The notes beneath the pieces were generated by a model that made no database searches, was not told where the DNA came from, and worked only from the letters and a program-made list of their open reading frames with translations. Source: Curtobacterium flaccumfaciens (lineage in GTDB: Bacteria > Actinomycetota > Actinomycetes > Actinomycetales > Microbacteriaceae). Taken from it: DNA of 64,000 nt. Location: NCBI RefSeq assembly GCF_004361695.1, contig NZ_SNVW01000002.1:248001-312000 (forward strand), in the 5' to 3' direction. Position 1 is the stretch's first letter, and the number at the start of each line of letters is the position of its first letter. Shown piece by piece: positions 50,782 through 59,200 of this stretch. A program made the translations under genes and the position numbers.

Positions 50782-52122
50782 GTGATCGAACGCACCCGCA
50801 TCGCCGACCTCGCCGCACTCCCTGACGGCCCCGTCTCCGTCGCCGGATGGGTGGAGACCGTCCGAGACCAGAAGAAGGTGCAGTTCGTCGTCCTCCGCGA
50901 CGAGTCCGGCGCCGCACAGCTCGTCAACCCCGCCACGCGCGAGGCCGAGGACGGCGACGACGCCGCCCAGCTCGCGCTCGGCATCACCAACGAGATCTCC
51001 GGCCTCGCACACGGCACGTTCGTGCACGTGCGCGGCACCCTGAAGCACGACGAGCGCGTCAAGCTCGGCGGGCTCGAGGTCAAGGTCGGGTCGCTCGAGG
51101 TGATCAGCGCCGCGATCCCGGAGACCCCGATCGCCGACGACTCCTCGCTCGACAAGCGGCTCGACTGGCGCTTCCTCGACCTGCGGAACCGCAAGCAGAA
51201 CCTCATCTTCCGCATCCAGACGACGATGGAGCACGCGTTCCGCACGTACTGGGTCGAGCGTGACTACATCGAGATCCACACGCCGAAGCTGATGGCCTCG
51301 GCGTCGGAGTCCCGCGCCGAGCTCTTCCAGCTCGAGTACTTCGAGACGACGGCGTACCTCGCGCAGTCGCCGCAGAACTTCAAGCAGATGGCCCAGCCGG
51401 CCGGCTTCGGTGCGGTCTTCGAGATCGCCGACGCCTTCCGCGCCGACCCCTCGTTCACGAGCCGTCACGCCACCGAGTTCACGAGCATCGACGCCGAGTT
51501 CTCGTGGGTCGAGTCCCACCAGGACGTCATGGCCATGCACGAGGAACTCCTCGTCGCCGGCTTCACGGCCGTCAAGGAGAAGCACGGCAAGGACATCGAA
51601 GAGGTCTTCGGCTTCGAGTTCGTCGTGCCGACCGCTCCGTTCCCCCGCGTCACCCTGGCCGAGGCCCGGAAGATCGTCGCCGACAGCGGCTACGAGGTCG
51701 TCCGCGCCGACGGCGACCTCGACCCCGAGGGCGAGCGTCGCGTCAGCGCGTGGGCGAAGGAGCACCACGGCTCCGAGTTCGTCTTCGTCACCGACTACGA
51801 CGCCTCGATCCGGCCGTACTACCACATGCGTCACGCCGACGACCCGACGCTCACGAACAGTTACGACCTGCTGTTCAACGGCGCCGAGATCTCGACCGGT
51901 GCGCAGCGCGAACACCGCGTGGAGACCCTGACGGCCCAGGCCGTCGAGAAGGGCCTCGACCCGGAGGAGCTCGGCTGGTACCTCGACTTCTTCCGCTACG
52001 GCGTGCCGCCGCACGGCGGGTTCGGCATGGGCCTCGCGCGCGTGCTCATGCTCGCGCTGCACGAGCCGTCCATCCGTGAGGTCACGTACCTGTTCCGCGG
52101 CCCGACGCGCCTCACCCCGTAG
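50782..52122 (+). CDS. aspS: Aspartyl-tRNA synthetase, short archaeal type (probably Asp/Asn)
   Basis: 446 residues, GTG start with TAGACT 8 bases upstream. It lacks the GAD insertion of usual bacterial AspRS (about 590 residues). Class II motif 2 and 3 are visible in EIADAFRADPSF (with FRAE-like FRAD), TSIDAEFSWV and the closing GGFGMGLARVLMLAL. This archaeal-like form is often non-discriminating, charging tRNA-Asn with aspartate for amidation by GatCAB; whether that holds here needs gatCAB and AsnRS outside the window. Confidence 0.94.
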   Translation: MIERTRIADLAALPDGPVSVAGWVETVRDQKKVQFVVLRDESGAAQLVNPATREAEDGDDAAQLALGITNEISGLAHGTFVHVRGTLKHDERVKLGGLEVKVGSLEVISAAIPETPIADDSSLDKRLDWRFLDLRNRKQNLIFRIQTTMEHAFRTYWVERDYIEIHTPKLMASASESRAELFQLEYFETTAYLAQSPQNFKQMAQPAGFGAVFEIADAFRADPSFTSRHATEFTSIDAEFSWVESHQDVMAMHEELLVAGFTAVKEKHGKDIEEVFGFEFVVPTAPFPRVTLAEARKIVADSGYEVVRADGDLDPEGERRVSAWAKEHHGSEFVFVTDYDASIRPYYHMRHADDPTLTNSYDLLFNGAEISTGAQREHRVETLTAQAVEKGLDPEELGWYLDFFRYGVPPHGGFGMGLARVLMLALHEPSIREVTYLFRGPTRLTP

Positions 52123-52152
52123 TCACCGGGCACACGACACCCGGCACACGAC

Positions 52153-52183
52153 AGCGGCCCCCGTTCCGAGAACGGGGGCCGCT
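52153..52183. terminator. aspS terminator
   Basis: Perfect 14-bp stem (52153-52166 with 52170-52183) and a 3-base loop between convergent aspS and the Dabb gene. Confidence 0.8.
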
Positions 52184-52206
52184 TCGCGTCTGCCTGGAGG
52201 CGCGGC

Positions 52207-52500
52207 TCAGCTCTGCCAGTCGATGGCGGCCCGCCCCGTGACGAGGCCACGGATCTCCGCTGCCGCAGCCTGGTGCTGCGGGTCCACCTGGTACTCGTCG
52301 AGTCCGGCGAGGTCGTCGAACGTCGCGACGACGGCGACGTCCTGGTTCCCGTCCGGGTAGGCCACGTTCTCGACGACCTCGAGCGAGCGGATCGAGCCGA
52401 CCGTGCCGACGAGGCCGACGAGCAGCTCGCGGATGCGCCCGATCGACTCTTCACGGTCGAGGTCCTCGCGCAGGGTCCAGGAGACGACGTGGTGGATCAT
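52207..52500 (-). CDS. Dabb-domain (stress-responsive A/B barrel) protein
   Basis: 97 residues. Starts MIHHVVSWTLREDLDR and contains the ferredoxin-like barrel pattern with ESIGRIRELLVGLVG and VAVVATFDDLAGLDEY. Such proteins form dimeric barrels with unknown chemistry, in plants induced by stress. The ATG overlaps the glutaredoxin-like stop by four bases, so both are translated together. Confidence 0.9.
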   Translation of the reverse strand: MIHHVVSWTLREDLDREESIGRIRELLVGLVGTVGSIRSLEVVENVAYPDGNQDVAVVATFDDLAGLDEYQVDPQHQAAAAEIRGLVTGRAAIDWQS

Positions 52501-52751
52501 GCGCGGGCCTCGGCCTTCTCGAGCGCACGCTCGAGCCGGTCGGCGTCGACGTGCCAGTTGCTGTGGACACGCCCGTCGACCAGGACGACCGGGATGTCCT
52601 CCGCGTACTCGAGGCGCAGGGCGTCGTCGTCGAGGATGGACAGCTCCTGCAGGGTCGTTCCGGGGTGGCTCGCCACGACGCGTTCGACGACCGGGCGGGC
52701 GTCGTCGCAGAGGTGGCAGCCGGGCTTCGTCAGCAGGGTCACGGCAGGCAT
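52497..52751 (-). CDS. Glutaredoxin-like (DUF836) thiol protein
   Basis: 84 residues from the ATG at 52751; TATGGT lies 6 bases upstream (leaderless). Redox motif CHLC in TKPGCHLCDDARPVV and the cis-proline segment DIPVVLVDG. It could be a mycoredoxin-like or glutaredoxin-like reductase using mycothiol or thioredoxin; which one is not resolved. Confidence 0.9.
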   Translation of the reverse strand: MPAVTLLTKPGCHLCDDARPVVERVVASHPGTTLQELSILDDDALRLEYAEDIPVVLVDGRVHSNWHVDADRLERALEKAEARA

Positions 52752-52819
52752 GACCCCACCATATCCGGCGTCGAAGCGGGCACCCGTCCGGCAGGACACG
52801 GCTGTGCCGTTAAATGCGA

Positions 52820-52841
52820 AAGCCCCGGCGAACCGGGGCTT
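52820..52841 (-). terminator. Terminator of the bS22 gene
   Basis: 9-bp stem AAGCCCCGG/CCGGGGCTT with a 4-base loop, 20 bases past the bS22 stop, followed on the minus strand by TCGCATTTAA. Confidence 0.7.
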
Positions 52842-52860
52842 CAGCGGCAAGTCGTACGAC

Positions 52861-52959
52861 TTACTTCTTGTTGCGACGCTGGTGGCGCGTCTTGCGAAGC
52901 AGCTTGCGGTGCTTCTTCTTCGCCATGCGCTTGCGACGCTTCTTGATGACAGAACCCAT
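52861..52959 (-). CDS. 30S ribosomal protein bS22 (AURKAIP1/COX24 type)
   Basis: 32 residues, a gene easily missed because of size. The sequence begins MGSVIKKRRKRMAKKKHRK and ends with HQRRNKK, nearly identical in pattern to the mycobacterial small-subunit protein bS22 (about 33 residues, extremely basic). A GAGG ribosome binding site lies upstream, a TAGACT -10 box at 53031-53036 (minus strand) gives a leader of about 65 bases, and a terminator follows. It binds 16S rRNA near the decoding region. Confidence 0.93.
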   Translation of the reverse strand: MGSVIKKRRKRMAKKKHRKLLRKTRHQRRNKK

Positions 52960-53078
52960 AACGGACCTCACTCGGACTGATGTTGTGTGGACACCGGGCC
53001 AACGAGACCGCGGAAAAACAACCCCGCCGAGTCTAGCGGAGCGCTGACGCGATGTCGAACGGCGCGGTTCGGACCCGC

Positions 53079-53273
53079 CTAGCCGACGTCGGCGACGCCA
53101 CCGCGCAGGACATCCGCGACGGCGGACTCCGGGACGCGGAACGAGCGGCCGAAGCGGATGGCGGGGAGTTCCCCCGCGTGGACCATGCGGTAGACGGTCA
53201 TCTTGGAGACGCGCATCATCTCGGCGACCTCAGCGACGGTGAGGAAGCGCACGTCGTCGAAACTGCCGGTCAT
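53079..53273 (-). CDS. BldC-like helix-turn-helix regulator (MerR-type HTH)
   Basis: 64 residues: FLTVAEVAEMMRVSKMTVYRM with HAGELPAIRFGRSFRVP, the excisionase/BldC DNA-binding domain found alone in many actinobacteria. It has no effector domain. In spite of the excisionase label, there is no integrase nearby. A dyad GTGACC-N5-GGTCAC overlaps its expected transcription start and may be an autoregulatory site. Confidence 0.92.
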   Translation of the reverse strand: MTGSFDDVRFLTVAEVAEMMRVSKMTVYRMVHAGELPAIRFGRSFRVPESAVADVLRGGVADVG

Positions 53274-53293
53274 GGTCCGCCTTCGGGATCGGT

Positions 53294-53310
53294 GTGACCT
53301 GTGTGGTCAC
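53294..53310 (-). promoter_or_regulatory. Dyad operator in front of the BldC-like gene
   Basis: GTGACC (53294-53299) and GGTCAC (53305-53310) with 5 bases between; a TACAGT -10 box (53321-53316, minus strand) puts the transcription start at the edge of the dyad. Confidence 0.45.
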
Positions 53311-53352
53311 TGGACACTGTAGGGGCCGGTGAGACCGGTGTCCAGATGGGGT

Positions 53353-53868
53353 TCAGTCCTCGTCGCCACGCCGCGTGAAGCGCTTGCGGCTGCTCTCGAC
53401 GACGCGCTCCCACCCCTGCTGTGCGCCGGACAGCGCCGCGGTCGCACGGTGCGATGCCTCGGCCATCACCCGGCCGAGTTCGGTGCCGACCTCGACGGTG
53501 GCCTTGCCCGCCACGCCGTTCCGCCGGATCGACACCGGCTGGCCGTCCATCGTCCACGCGGTGGTCGCCGGGGTGCCGTCCGCGTCGACCGCACCGGTGA
53601 AGGGCATGACCCACTCCTCGATGCCGACGAGGGGCTCCGGATCGAGGCGGTAGTAGCGGTGCTGGCCCTCTTCGCGGCTCGTCACGAGGCCGATGTCCCG
53701 CAGGACCCGGAGGTGCTTCGACACGGTCGGCTGGCTGACGCCGAGCTTCTCGACGAGCTGGCCGACGCTGAGTTCGCCGCCGGTCACGTCGGATCCGTAC
53801 GCCGAGAGGAGCGCCCCGAGCAGTTCGCGTCTGGTGGGGTCCGCCACGACGCTGAAGATGTCGGCCAT
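53353..53868 (-). CDS. ArsR-family regulator
   Basis: 171 residues, ATG with TAGCCT 6 bases upstream. Winged helix with SVVADPTRRELLGALL and VSQPTVSKHLRVLRDIGLV, typical of ArsR repressors, plus a C-terminal extension of about 85 residues carrying Trp and Arg residues (TAWTMDGQPVSIRRNG). No cysteine or His metal ligands stand in the recognition helix, so it is not a classical metal sensor. It is divergent from the potassium uptake genes, which may be its targets. Confidence 0.9.
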   Translation of the reverse strand: MADIFSVVADPTRRELLGALLSAYGSDVTGGELSVGQLVEKLGVSQPTVSKHLRVLRDIGLVTSREEGQHRYYRLDPEPLVGIEEWVMPFTGAVDADGTPATTAWTMDGQPVSIRRNGVAGKATVEVGTELGRVMAEASHRATAALSGAQQGWERVVESSRKRFTRRGDED

Positions 53869-53940
53869 GGGGCAAGGCTAGCCGCGGCACCACGGATGTA
53901 CCATGACGAACCGTCCCGCCCATGTCCCCGGAGGCATACG

Positions 53941-55374
53941 ATGCTCGACCGGCACGAGCCGCTCACCCGCTCCGCGGGCGCGACCCGCCGACGCCCGTCG
54001 CGTCTCGGCACGGCCCTCCGCTCGTCCCCGTCGCGGCTGGCGATCGCGGTCTTCGTCGCGCTGATCTTCCTCTTCACGAGTCTCTTCATGACCCCGTGGG
54101 CGGCTGCGGACGGGCAGTCGACGCACTTCGCGGACGCCCTCTTCACCGCGGCATCGGTGGTCTGCGTCACCGGCCTCGCGACCGTCGACATGGCGACGCA
54201 CTGGTCGGTCTTCGGCAAGACGCTCGTCGTGATCGGCACCCAGATCGGCGCCGTCGGCGTGCTGACCTTCGCCTCGATCCTCGGGCTCTTCGTGACCCGG
54301 AAGCTCGGGTTGCGCGCCAAGCTCATGGCCGCCGGCGACTCGAACCCGCTCCGGACCCACCACGGCGCCGTCCCCGAGGGCCAGGCGGTCCGGCTCGGCG
54401 AGGTCGGCACCCTGCTCGCCACCGTCGCGGTGAGCACCCTGTCGATCGAGATCGTCCTCGGGCTGCTGTTGCTGCCCTCGGTCCTCATCGCGGGCATGCC
54501 GTTCTGGACGGCGGTCGGCGACTCGTTCTACTACGCGGCGATGGCGTTCACGAACACCGGGTTCGTGCCGAACGCCAGCGGCCTGGCCCCCTTCGCGCAC
54601 GACTACTGGTTCCTGTCGCTGCTCATGGTCGGCGTCGTCGCGGGCTCCATCGGCTTCCCCGTGATCCGCGCCCTGACGAAGCAGCTCCGCACGCCCCGCC
54701 GCTGGCCCATCCACGTGAAGCTGACCCTGGCGACGAGCGCGGTCCTGCTCGTCGGCGGCGCGACCGTGTACATCGCGCTCGAGGCGTCGAACCCGACCAC
54801 CTTCGGCGAGGAGGGCGCGGGCCGGACGGCGTTCCAGGCCCTCTTCCTGTCGACGATGACCCGGTCCGGCGGGTTCTCCCTCGTCGACTTCGACCAGCTC
54901 AACGGGTCGAGCCTGCTCGTCACCGACATGCTCATGTTCATCGGCGGCGGCTCGGCGTCGACCGCCGGCGGCATCAAGGTCACGACGCTGGCCGTGCTGT
55001 TCCTCGCCGCGGTCGCCGAGGCGCGCGGACGCCAGAGCATGGAGGCCTTCGGGCGACGCATCCCGAGCGACGTGCTCCGCGTCGCCGTGGCCGTCGTGCT
55101 GTGGGGCGCCACCATCGTCGCCGTGGCCACGGTGGTCCTGCTGCAGATCACCCACGAGTCCCTCGACCGGGTGCTGTTCGAGGTGATCTCGGCGTTCGCC
55201 ACCTGCGGCCTGTCCTCCGGGGTGTCCGCGAGCCTGCCCGAGTCGGGCAAGTACGTGCTCGCCGCGACGATGTTCCTCGGCCGTGTCGGTACAGTGACCA
55301 TCGCCGCTGCCCTGGCCGCCAGCCAGAGCCGGCAGCTGTTCCGCCGTCCCGAGGAGAGGCCGATCGTTGGCTGA
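53941..55374 (+). CDS. ktrB: Potassium uptake channel subunit KtrB/TrkH
   Basis: 477 residues, ATG with GGAGG. The four pore loops are visible: ASVVCVTGLATVDM, AFTNTGFVPN, TRSGGFSLVD and ATCGLSSGVS, each with the filter glycine. With KtrA it forms a gated K+ (or Na+/K+) channel. The first 35 residues are Arg-rich and cytoplasmic. The partner starts inside the last 8 bases of the gene. Confidence 0.95.
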   Translation: MLDRHEPLTRSAGATRRRPSRLGTALRSSPSRLAIAVFVALIFLFTSLFMTPWAAADGQSTHFADALFTAASVVCVTGLATVDMATHWSVFGKTLVVIGTQIGAVGVLTFASILGLFVTRKLGLRAKLMAAGDSNPLRTHHGAVPEGQAVRLGEVGTLLATVAVSTLSIEIVLGLLLLPSVLIAGMPFWTAVGDSFYYAAMAFTNTGFVPNASGLAPFAHDYWFLSLLMVGVVAGSIGFPVIRALTKQLRTPRRWPIHVKLTLATSAVLLVGGATVYIALEASNPTTFGEEGAGRTAFQALFLSTMTRSGGFSLVDFDQLNGSSLLVTDMLMFIGGGSASTAGGIKVTTLAVLFLAAVAEARGRQSMEAFGRRIPSDVLRVAVAVVLWGATIVAVATVVLLQITHESLDRVLFEVISAFATCGLSSGVSASLPESGKYVLAATMFLGRVGTVTIAAALAASQSRQLFRRPEERPIVG

Positions 55375-56059
55375 CCGCAATCGTCCGCACCCGCTGGGTG
55401 CCGTCAGTCACGACGCCCCGGTGCTCGTCATCGGCCTCGGCCGGTTCGGTGCCGCCACCGCCGGGCAGCTCGAACGGCAGGACCGCGAGGTCCTCGTCGT
55501 CGACACCGACGCCGGCCTCGTGCAGAAGTGGTCGGACCGGGTCACCCACGCGGTGCAGGCCGACGCGACCGACATCGACGCGCTCCGGCAGATCGGCGCC
55601 CAGGACTTCCCGATCGCGGTCGTCGGCACCGGCAGCGACCTCGAGTCGAGCGTCCTCATCACGGCGAACCTGGTCGACCTCGGCATCCCGCAGATCTGGG
55701 CGAAGGCGATCAGCCGCTCGCACGGCACGATCCTGTCCCGGATCGGCGCGAACCACGTGGTCTACCCGGAGCGAGAGGCCGGCGAGCGCACGGCCCACCT
55801 CGTGTCCGGGCGGATGCTCGACTTCATCGAGTTCGACGACGACTTCGCCGTGGTCAAGATGTTCCCGCCGGCCTCGGTCCGCGGGAAGGACCTCGCCACG
55901 ACGGTGATCCGCACGCGCTTCGGGCTCACCGTGCTCGGGATCAAGACGCCGGGCCGGGCGTTCGTACCGGCCACCCCGGAGAGCGTGATCGGTCAGGACG
56001 ACGTCATCATCGTCTCCGGTACCGAGGGTGACCTGGAGCGGTTCGCGGCCCTGGAGTGA
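55367..56059 (+). CDS. ktrA: Potassium channel regulatory subunit KtrA/TrkA
   Basis: 230 residues from a TTG at 55367, overlapping ktrB by 8 bases, with GAGGAGAGG just upstream. RCK_N Rossmann domain with VLVIGLGRFGAATAGQ and the adenine-nucleotide-binding Asp in VVDTD, then RCK_C from about 145. It senses ATP/ADP or cyclic di-AMP and gates the KtrB pore. Confidence 0.94.
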   Translation: MADRNRPHPLGAVSHDAPVLVIGLGRFGAATAGQLERQDREVLVVDTDAGLVQKWSDRVTHAVQADATDIDALRQIGAQDFPIAVVGTGSDLESSVLITANLVDLGIPQIWAKAISRSHGTILSRIGANHVVYPEREAGERTAHLVSGRMLDFIEFDDDFAVVKMFPPASVRGKDLATTVIRTRFGLTVLGIKTPGRAFVPATPESVIGQDDVIIVSGTEGDLERFAALE

Positions 56060-56067
56060 CCACGGGA

Positions 56068-56111
56068 CGGCCTGGAGGCGCGTGGCGGGCCCGCCACGCG
56101 CCTCCAGGCCG
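56068..56111. repeat. 44-bp perfect palindrome, CTGGAGGCGCG family
   Basis: Exact 22-base arms with the core GGCCTGGAGGCGCGTGGCGG. It lies between convergent ktrA and proC. It shares the outer ten bases CTGGAGGCGCG with the copies at 43171 and 59123, but the centre differs. Confidence 0.9.
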
Positions 56112-56125
56112 CCACCGGTCGCCGT

Positions 56126-56956
56126 CTACCCCTGCGACAGTTCCTCCGCCCGCTCGATCGCCGCGCGGGACGCCCGCTCGAAGGTCCCCGCGAAGTCGGC
56201 GTCCTGCAGGACCGCGACGGCGCGCTCGGTGGTGCCCTTCGGGCTCGTGACCGCGCGGCGGAGGTCCGCCGGTTCCCTGCCCGACGCAGCGAGCAGTTCG
56301 ACCGCGCCGCGCAGGGTGCCCTGGACCATGGTCTCGGCCTGCTCGTGGGTGAACCCAAGCGACTCGGCCGCCTGCTGCCACTGCTCCACGAGCAGGAACA
56401 CGTACGCCGGCCCGGAGCCGGACACCGCGGACAGCGCGTCGAGCTGCGACTCGGGGACCTCGATGACCACGCCGGACGCGGCGAACACCGACGACGCGAG
56501 CGCCACCGCGTCCGCGTCGGCCGACGCGCCGGGGCTGATGCCCGTCACGCCGTGCCCGACGCCGATCGGCGTGTTCGGCAGGGCGCGCACCACGCGGACA
56601 CCCGCGGGCAGCTTCGCCTCCATGCTGGCGGTCGTCGTCCCGACCGCGACACTCACCACGACCGCGCCGGGCTCGAGGTCCTGGGCGACCTCGTCGAGCA
56701 GGTCGCCGATCGCGTACGGCTTGACGCCGAGGACGACGAGCGCGGCACCCCGGACGGCCGCGCGGTTCGCGTCGGCGTCGGTGTCGGTCGCCGCGGCGTC
56801 GAGGCCACGCTGCCGGTGCGCGGCGGCCGACGCCTCGGACTTCGTCGTCAGCGTGACCGTGGCCGGGTCGAGGCCGGCGGCGAGCAGCCCGTCGAGGACC
56901 GCGCCGGACATGGAGCCGACGCCGAGCAGGGCGGTGCGGGGCAGTTCGATCGTCAT
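56126..56956 (-). CDS. proC: Pyrroline-5-carboxylate reductase
   Basis: 276 residues, ATG with TAGGGT 7 bases upstream. NADP-binding start TALLGVGSMSGAVLDGLLAAG, then LGVKPYAIGDLLDEV and the substrate loop AVSGSGPAYVFLLVEQW with the conserved Thr/Gly pair. It makes proline from pyrroline-5-carboxylate. Confidence 0.95.
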   Translation of the reverse strand: MTIELPRTALLGVGSMSGAVLDGLLAAGLDPATVTLTTKSEASAAAHRQRGLDAAATDTDADANRAAVRGAALVVLGVKPYAIGDLLDEVAQDLEPGAVVVSVAVGTTTASMEAKLPAGVRVVRALPNTPIGVGHGVTGISPGASADADAVALASSVFAASGVVIEVPESQLDALSAVSGSGPAYVFLLVEQWQQAAESLGFTHEQAETMVQGTLRGAVELLAASGREPADLRRAVTSPKGTTERAVAVLQDADFAGTFERASRAAIERAEELSQG

Positions 56957-57020
56957 GCTCCCGACCCTATCCAGCGCTCGCGCCTAGGATCGGATCGCAC
57001 GTCAGGGAGAAGGGACACCC

Positions 57021-57977
57021 GTGAGCGCTTCCGGAGGCACCAAGGCCATCCTCGCCGCACTCGGTGCCAACGTCGGCATCGCGATCGTCAAGTTCATCGC
57101 CGCGGCGATCAGCGGGTCGGCGTCGATGCTGGCCGAGGGCGTGCACTCCCTGGCGGACTCGGCGAACCAGCTCCTCCTGCTGCTCGGCGGCCGGCGCGCA
57201 CGGCGTGCGGCGGACGAGGAGCACCCGTTCGGCTACGGCCGGGAGCGCTACGTCTACGCCTTCGTCGTCTCGATCATCCTGTTCTCGGTCGGCGGTGTCT
57301 TCTCGCTCTACGAGGGCATCGAGAAGCTCACCCACCCGCACCCCCTCGAGAACTGGTGGCTGCCGCTCGTGGTGCTCGTCATCGCGATCGGGCTCGAGGG
57401 CTTCTCACTCCGCACCGCCCTGCGCGAGGCCCGCCCGCAGAAGGGCCGGCAGAGCTGGGTGCAGTTCGTCCGCCGGGCCAAGGCGCCGGAGCTCCCGGTC
57501 GTCATGCTCGAGGACACGGCGGCGCTGCTCGGCCTCGTGTTCGCCCTGTTCGGCGTCGGCCTCACCGCGATCACCGGCAACGGCGTGTTCGACGCGATCG
57601 GCACCATCTTCATCGCGGCGCTGCTCATCGCCGTCGCGGTCGTGCTCGGCATCGAGACGAAGAGCCTGCTCGTGGGTGAGGGAGCGACCGCGGCCGACGT
57701 CGAGCGCATCAAGCAGGCGCTGCTCGACGGGCCGGAGGTCGATTCGATCATCCACATCAAGACCCTCTACCTCGGGCCGGACGAGCTCATGGTCGGCGTG
57801 AAGGTCGCGGTCGACGGTGACCGACGGCTCGGCGACGTCGCGGCCGGCATCGACACCGTCGAGCAGCGGATCCGGGCCGCCGTGCCGATCGCCCGGGTGA
57901 TCTACGTCGAACCCGACGTGCTCCGCACGGGCCCGCGGCCGCCGACCGAGGCGATCGTCATCCGCGCCGCAGACTGA
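57021..57977 (+). CDS. Cation diffusion facilitator transporter
   Basis: 318 residues, GTG with GGGAGAAGGG. Six helices; the metal site on helix II reads EGVHSLADSANQLLLL and on helix V LEDTAALLGLVFAL (HxxxD and DxxxD patterns, the second here as E-D). The cytoplasmic C-terminal domain follows. It should export zinc, iron, manganese or similar ions against protons. Its last 20 bases overlap the tail of tadA on the other strand. Confidence 0.92.
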   Translation: MSASGGTKAILAALGANVGIAIVKFIAAAISGSASMLAEGVHSLADSANQLLLLLGGRRARRAADEEHPFGYGRERYVYAFVVSIILFSVGGVFSLYEGIEKLTHPHPLENWWLPLVVLVIAIGLEGFSLRTALREARPQKGRQSWVQFVRRAKAPELPVVMLEDTAALLGLVFALFGVGLTAITGNGVFDAIGTIFIAALLIAVAVVLGIETKSLLVGEGATAADVERIKQALLDGPEVDSIIHIKTLYLGPDELMVGVKVAVDGDRRLGDVAAGIDTVEQRIRAAVPIARVIYVEPDVLRTGPRPPTEAIVIRAAD

Positions 57978-58428
57978 AGAACGCGTCGAGCACGGCCGAG
58001 CACTCCTCCTCGAGCACCCCGGCGACCACCTCGGACCGGTGCGGCAGCCGACGGTCCCGCGCGATGTCGTAGACGCTCCCGCTCGCGCCGGCCTTCGGGT
58101 CCCAGGCCCCGAACACGACGCGCGGCACCCGGGCGGCCATGACCGCGCCGGCGCACATCGGGCACGGCTCGAGGGTGACGACGAGGGTGTGGTCCGCGAG
58201 GTGCCAGTCCCCCGTCACGGCGGCGGCCGCGCGGAGGGCGAGCACCTCGGCGTGCGCCGTCGGGTCCTGCAACGCCTCGCGCTCGTTCCGACCGACCGCC
58301 ACCACGGCGCCGTCCCGGTCGAGCACGACGGCCCCCACGGGCACGTCCCCGGTTGCCAGGCAGGCGCGGGCCTCGTCGAGCGCACGTCGCATCGCGGGGA
58401 CGAACGGACGGGCGGCGGGCTCTTCCAC
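57958..58428 (-). CDS. tadA: tRNA-specific adenosine deaminase
   Basis: 156 residues from the GTG at 58428 with GGAGG four bases away. Zinc deaminase motifs HAEVLAL and PCPMCAGAV with the catalytic Glu in the HAE motif. It converts A34 to inosine in tRNA-Arg(ACG). It converges with the transporter gene and overlaps its 3' end by 20 bases, which would put the two mRNAs in an antisense relation. Confidence 0.93.
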   Translation of the reverse strand: MEEPAARPFVPAMRRALDEARACLATGDVPVGAVVLDRDGAVVAVGRNEREALQDPTAHAEVLALRAAAAVTGDWHLADHTLVVTLEPCPMCAGAVMAARVPRVVFGAWDPKAGASGSVYDIARDRRLPHRSEVVAGVLEEECSAVLDAFFSLRRG

Positions 58429-58468
58429 GGGACCTCCTGGCGGTCGGCGGCACGGTAGGGTCGACCCT

Positions 58469-59104
58469 ATGCGAGTCCACGTCGCCGACCACCCGCTCAT
58501 CACCCACAAGCTCTCGGTGCTCCGCGACCGTACGACGCCCTCCCCCACGTTCCGTGCCCTCACCGAAGAGCTCGTGACGCTGCTGGCGTACGAGGCGACC
58601 CGGAACGTGCGCGTCACCGCGACGCCGATCGACACCCCGGTGGCACACACCATGGGCGTCTCGATCGCGAAGCCGCGTCCGCTCGTCGTGCCGATCCTCC
58701 GTGCCGGGCTCGGCATGCTCGAGGGCATGGTCAAGCTCGTCCCCACGGCCGAGGTCGGCTTCCTCGGCATGGCGCGCAACGAGGAGACCCTCGAGCCGCA
58801 GACCTACGCCGAGCGCCTGCCCGACGACCTCTCCGGCCGCCAGTGCTTCGTGCTCGACCCGATGCTCGCGACCGGCGGCACCCTCGCCGCGGCGATCGAC
58901 TTCCTGTTCGCCCGCGGCGCGGAAGAGGTCACCTGCGTGTGCATCCTCGGTGCGCCCGAGGGCCTCGCGATGGTCGAGCAGGCCGTCGGCGACCGCAACG
59001 TGTCGATCGTCCTCGGGGCGCTCGACGAGAAGCTCGACGAGAACGGCTACATCGTGCCCGGGCTCGGCGACGCCGGCGACCGCCTGTACGGGCTCGCCGA
59101 GTAG
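58469..59104 (+). CDS. upp: Uracil phosphoribosyltransferase
   Basis: 211 residues, ATG with TAGGGT 7 bases upstream. PRPP-binding motif [17 protein letters not shown], the substrate loop [16 protein letters not shown] and [10 protein letters not shown]. It salvages uracil to UMP. Confidence 0.96.
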   Translation: MRVHVADHPLITHKLSVLRDRTTPSPTFRALTEELVTLLAYEATRNVRVTATPIDTPVAHTMGVSIAKPRPLVVPILRAGLGMLEGMVKLVPTAEVGFLGMARNEETLEPQTYAERLPDDLSGRQCFVLDPMLATGGTLAAAIDFLFARGAEEVTCVCILGAPEGLAMVEQAVGDRNVSIVLGALDEKLDENGYIVPGLGDAGDRLYGLAE

Positions 59105-59122
59105 CGCAGACCGGTCACGTTC

Positions 59123-59166
59123 CGGACTGGAGGCGCGGTGCCAGCTGGCACCGCGCCTCCAGTCCG
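59123..59166. repeat. 44-bp perfect palindrome, copy 2 of the CTGGAGGCGCGG element
   Basis: Exact 22-base arms. The inner 36 bases are identical to 43171-43206, and four more bases on each side are also symmetric. It follows the upp stop by 19 bases and could act as its terminator. Confidence 0.9.
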
Positions 59167-59200
59167 TCGTGGCGCGCGTCGCGACGGCCGCACCCGCCCC

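Noticed and set aside
53079..53273. Excisionase marking an integrated element
   Set aside because: No integrase, attachment repeats or phage genes nearby; stand-alone BldC-like proteins are normal in actinobacteria.
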